44,245 nt of DNA, taken from positions 1 to 44,245 of the forward strand of contig JAMPGV010000018.1 of NCBI GenBank assembly GCA_023663735.1. The letters are read 5' to 3'. Source of the DNA: Muribaculum sp. GTDB taxonomy: Bacteria; Bacillota; Clostridia; Lachnospirales; Lachnospiraceae. Both the position numbers and the translations under genes were made by a program. The notes below the pieces were generated by a model. It was not told the origin of the DNA, did no database searches, and was given only the letters and a program-made list of their open reading frames with translations. This document shows positions 41,517-44,245 of this stretch, one piece after another; positions within the stretch are counted from its first letter, which is position 1; every line of letters starts with the position of its first letter.

Positions 41517-42629
41517 CTATTTCTCCATCCAAATCACTTTTTCCGCCGGAATGCGCAGCCGCAGCGGCCGTCCGCAGAGTATGGTCCGGCGGCGCAGATC
41601 CGCCCACTCTTCCTTGCCAAATTCCGCGGTGAGCAGGGAACGATCCCCCGTCTGCCGCGCATTCTTGTTCCGAAACAGGACCGAGACGGAAAAGGTATCC
41701 TCGATCTCCCGGATGATCTCGCATTCCAGAACGTTTTCCAGTACATTTTCCGGCATGTCTTCCGCCGATTCCTCCAGCGGCTCAAAATAATGCGCCCGGA
41801 TAGCCGCATACCGATAGGGGATATGGTTCGGTCTACCGTCATGACTCGGTCTACCGTCATGTGTCCCATCCGTCTCCAGATAGATCCCCCAGTCCCGCGC
41901 ATACACGCCGTCCGCCCAGTACTCCAGTTCCGTCACGTTTTTGCAGCCCGTGAGCAGCGTCGCCGCCAGTGTGCGGGGGGATGCAAACAGCTCCCGCTTC
42001 GGCCGGATATCCACCACTTTCCCCTCCTCCATGACCGCAATCCTGTCCGTCAGGCGGTACACCTCGTTCCTGTCATGGGAGACGAACAAAGCCCGCCGCC
42101 CGTAATCGTCCAACACCTCCATCAGCTCCCGCTCCAGACGGAATTTCAAATAATTGTCCAGCGCGGAGAAAGGTTCGTCCAACAAAAGATACTCCGGCTT
42201 TGCGGCCAGCATCCGAGCCAGCGCCACTCGCTGTTTCTGCCCGCCGGAAAGCTGCGCCGGGTAGAGCTTTTCTTTGCCGTCCAGATAAAAACGTCTGACA
42301 AACTCCCACGCCGTCTCCCGGTTCCGCGCCCCGCACAGAATATTTTCAAAAACGGTCATGTTGGGAAACAGGGCGTAATCTTGAAACAGATAGCCGATTC
42401 TGCGCTTTCCGGGCGGCAGATTCACACGCTTCTCGGAATCGAAGAGAACCCTGTCCCCCATCCGGATGATTCCTTTGTCCGGTTTCTCGATTCCCGCGAT
42501 ACATTTTAGCGTCAGGCTCTTACCGCAGCCCGAAGCTCCCAGAATCGCAAACACTTCATTCTCCGTCTCAAACGCCGTCTTCAGACGGAATGTGCCAAAA
42601 TTTTTCTCAATCTCCACATACAGGGACAT
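41517..42629 (-). CDS. modC: molybdate ABC transporter ATP-binding protein
   Basis: ModC is the ATPase for molybdate uptake. The 370-residue protein has Walker A GASGCGKS, signature LSGGQKQRVALARML, Walker B EYLLLDEPFSALD and H-loop VSHDRNE. The C-terminal part is a MOP/TOBE-like domain, less conserved here, and includes an unusual short tandem GRPSHDGRPN. The 23 residues after it show no obvious oxyanion motif. It lies directly after modB and before moaA, with overlaps or near contact. The transport complex would take up molybdate or tungstate. Confidence 0.93.
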   Translation of the reverse strand: MSLYVEIEKNFGTFRLKTAFETENEVFAILGASGCGKSLTLKCIAGIEKPDKGIIRMGDRVLFDSEKRVNLPPGKRRIGYLFQDYALFPNMTVFENILCGARNRETAWEFVRRFYLDGKEKLYPAQLSGGQKQRVALARMLAAKPEYLLLDEPFSALDNYLKFRLERELMEVLDDYGRRALFVSHDRNEVYRLTDRIAVMEEGKVVDIRPKRELFASPRTLAATLLTGCKNVTELEYWADGVYARDWGIYLETDGTHDGRPSHDGRPNHIPYRYAAIRAHYFEPLEESAEDMPENVLENVLECEIIREIEDTFSVSVLFRNKNARQTGDRSLLTAEFGKEEWADLRRRTILCGRPLRLRIPAEKVIWMEK

Positions 42630-42632
42630 GGC

Positions 42633-43298
42633 CTACACCTCCCTGCTCCGGCCGCCCCGTCCCGCAGCGCAGTTCATCAGGAACATGGTGGCCAAAGAAA
42701 TCGCCATGATCACGGCCACCCACCGATAGGCCAGTGTCCGGTTGCCGCTCTGCATGGCCGTGTAGACCGCCACCGACATGGTCTGCGTCCTGCCGGGGAT
42801 ATTGCCCGCAATCATAACCGTGGCTCCGAACTCCCCCAGAGCGCGGGCGAAGGCCAGAATCACCGCCGCCGTGATGCCGGGGCGCGCCGACGGCAGATAG
42901 ATCCGGAAGAAAACCGCCGCCTCGGACATTCCTAACGTCCGCGCCGCATGGATCAGATTGCGGTCCACCTGCTCCAGCGCCCCCAGCGCCGCGCGGTACA
43001 TGATGGGAAACGACACCGCCACCGCGGCGATCACCGCACCCTGCCAGGTAAAAAGCACCGCCGCTCCGCTTTTCTCCAAAAGTTGCCCCAGCCAGCCGTT
43101 CCTGCCGAAAATCAGCAGCAGGAAAAACCCCGTCACCGTGGGCGGCAGCACCATGGGCAGGGAAAAAATCCCGTCCACCACCCCTTTCCATCTGCCCAGA
43201 CCAAGCACCAGCCTTGCGGCAAGAATCCCCAAAACAAACGTGCATATCGTGGCGGTCACCGCCACTTTCATCGAAATCCACAAAGGTGTGTAATCCAT
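42633..43298 (-). CDS. modB: molybdate ABC transporter permease
   Basis: ModB is the membrane subunit of molybdate uptake. The 221-residue protein has about five helices and the EAA-like motif region AARTLGMSEAAVFFRIYLPSARPG, which contacts ModC. LPPTVTGFFLL and ALGEFGATVMIAGNIPGRTQ are signatures of the ModB family. Its stop is four bases from the modC start. It follows modA after 74 bases. Nothing looks broken. Confidence 0.95.
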   Translation of the reverse strand: MDYTPLWISMKVAVTATICTFVLGILAARLVLGLGRWKGVVDGIFSLPMVLPPTVTGFFLLLIFGRNGWLGQLLEKSGAAVLFTWQGAVIAAVAVSFPIMYRAALGALEQVDRNLIHAARTLGMSEAAVFFRIYLPSARPGITAAVILAFARALGEFGATVMIAGNIPGRTQTMSVAVYTAMQSGNRTLAYRWVAVIMAISLATMFLMNCAAGRGGRSREV

Positions 43299-43372
43299 TC
43301 CGATTCCTCCACATCCCGCAGACCGCCCGCCCCAAGAAGGCGCGGGCAGTCCGCGGACTTATCCGATCTCCG

Positions 43373-44161
43373 TCACTGTGCCGCCCGCGAGAAACCATAA
43401 CTCTCAAACAGCGTCAGTATCTCCTCGCTTTGAAGATACTCCACAAATGCTGCCGCCTCCTGCGCATGAGCGCTGCTTCCCACCACGCCCACAGGGTAAA
43501 TCACCTTCGCGCAGGAACCTTCCGGCGCCTCCGCCACGATCTTTACCTGCTCCGTCGTGTAGGCGTCCGTGGCGTACACCACGCCGCAGTCCACGGCTCC
43601 CGTCTCCACCCAGGAGAGAACGGTGCGCACGTCGGAGCCGTAATTGGCCTTTGCCTGCACCTGCTCCAGCAGATTCAGGGAGGCGAACACCTCCTCGGAA
43701 TACTGCCCCACCGGTACGCTCTCCGGCTCGCCCAGACCGATCATTCCCACCTTGTCCGTGGCCGCCTCCTCAAAAGAACTGATATCCGCACCGCCGTCCG
43801 CCGGAACCACCAGCACAATCTTATTCTCCAGAAGCGGTATGATGGAACCGGTATCCATAAGCCCTGCTTCGTCCAACGCACTCATCTGCTTCCATGCCGC
43901 GGACAGAAAGACGTCCGCAGGCGCGCCCTCCTCGATCTGGGTCTGCAGCGCGCCGGAAGCCCCGTAGGAAAAATGCAGCCTGACGCCCTCATGCGCCGCC
44001 TCATACCGCTCCCCGATCTCGCCGCAGACATCCGTCAAGGATGCCGCCGCCAGCACGGTCAGTTCCACGGTCTGTTCCCCGGTCTTGCCACTACAGCCGG
44101 CCGTGAACAACACGGCAGCAGACAACGCCGCCAACAAAACTATTTTCTTATATGTTTTCAT
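43373..44161 (-). CDS. modA: molybdate-binding lipoprotein
   Basis: ModA is the extracytoplasmic molybdate or tungstate receptor. The 262-residue protein has a signal segment ending FTAGC with lipidated Cys23. The mature part has the ModA signatures LTVLAAASLTDVCGEIGERY, LHFSYGASGALQTQIEEGAP and ADVFLSA. Later, GVVYATDAYTTEQVKIVAEAPEG is family-typical. It is the first gene of the modABC-moaA group in this window; its promoter may extend beyond the window end. It is lipid-anchored as in Gram-positives. The oxyanion bound (molybdate or tungstate) cannot be told. Confidence 0.95.
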   Translation of the reverse strand: MKTYKKIVLLAALSAAVLFTAGCSGKTGEQTVELTVLAAASLTDVCGEIGERYEAAHEGVRLHFSYGASGALQTQIEEGAPADVFLSAAWKQMSALDEAGLMDTGSIIPLLENKIVLVVPADGGADISSFEEAATDKVGMIGLGEPESVPVGQYSEEVFASLNLLEQVQAKANYGSDVRTVLSWVETGAVDCGVVYATDAYTTEQVKIVAEAPEGSCAKVIYPVGVVGSSAHAQEAAAFVEYLQSEEILTLFESYGFSRAAQ

Positions 44162-44195
44162 CCTATAATACCTCGCTTTTCTCTTTTTAATAGGA

Positions 44196-44212
44196 TTCGG
44201 GTGTCAAAAGAC
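44196..44212 (-). promoter_or_regulatory. small hairpin upstream of modA
   Basis: On the minus strand GTGTC and GACAC pair around TTTT in the modA leader. It could be a regulatory site, but neither a ModE-type operator nor a molybdenum-cofactor riboswitch core is visible, and the window ends 33 bases beyond. Confidence 0.3.
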
Positions 44213-44245
44213 ACACTTTAAATATTGATTTTTATTTGTACCTTG

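Noticed and set aside
44162-44245. molybdenum-cofactor riboswitch or ModE operator before modA
   Set aside because: Only a small 5-bp hairpin is present and the window ends too soon to judge.

Overview
The window reads as a chromosomal segment of an anaerobic, spore-forming Clostridia member, most likely a Lachnospiraceae gut commensal. Pointers are an alpha/beta-type small acid-soluble spore protein with a sigma-G-like promoter, strong AGGAGG ribosome sites, moderately high GC, plant-glycan hydrolases (GH43, GH105), a molybdenum formate dehydrogenase of anaerobe type, and M56/BlaI and LytTR regulatory cassettes typical of these bacteria. Species cannot be fixed from sequence alone. Nearly all genes are on the minus strand. 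No tRNA, rRNA, CRISPR array, insertion sequence or prophage body was seen.

Layout. 1-900: a two-gene remnant resembling a phage-type nuclease toxin with a small acidic partner. 1.0-6.1 kb: an EamA transporter, a lipoprotein, and a BlaI/M56 (BlaR1-like) pair with paired operators. 6.1-12.6 kb: a TetR gene, then an ABC exporter-lipoprotein operon divergent from a LytTR response regulator and GHKL kinase. 12.7-16.5 kb: a copper module (CsoR, and a P-type ATPase fused to a CopZ-like chaperone) with CsoR-type operators lying 330 bp upstream of csoR across a hairpin-rich element. 16.5-24.2 kb: GH43, AraC regulator, a membrane-anchored degenerate PTS EIIA-like protein, cold-shock protein, MntP, chemoreceptor, GH105. 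24.3-26.3 kb: TraX-family protein and an atypical OmpR-family regulator preceded by an 11-bp tandem array. 26.4-32.4 kb: housekeeping genes truA, AI-2E-family protein, engB, clpX, clpP, tig. 32.4-33.5 kb: spore protein and duplicated DUF305 protein. 33.5-44.2 kb: a complete-looking formate dehydrogenase/molybdenum block.

How genes work together. The modABC genes import molybdate, moaA and a MOSC-MogA fusion act in molybdenum cofactor synthesis, fdhD handles sulfur transfer to formate dehydrogenase, and FdhA with a NuoF/GltD-like flavoprotein forms the enzyme. moaC, moaE, moeA and mobA are not in the window. CsoR should derepress the copper exporter when copper is high. The GH43/AraC divergent pair and GH105 suggest arabinose/xylose-containing and pectic glycan use.

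The most unusual signals are regulatory. They are an 11-bp, eleven-unit tandem array in front of an orphan OmpR-family regulator whose receiver has lost key residues; a CopA-CopZ fusion that keeps an internal ribosome site and start for a 69-residue CopZ; a palindrome-packed element in the csoR leader; a perfect 16-bp stem in the cold-shock leader; and at least seven short tandem arrays (units 10-21 bp) scattered through leaders and linkers.
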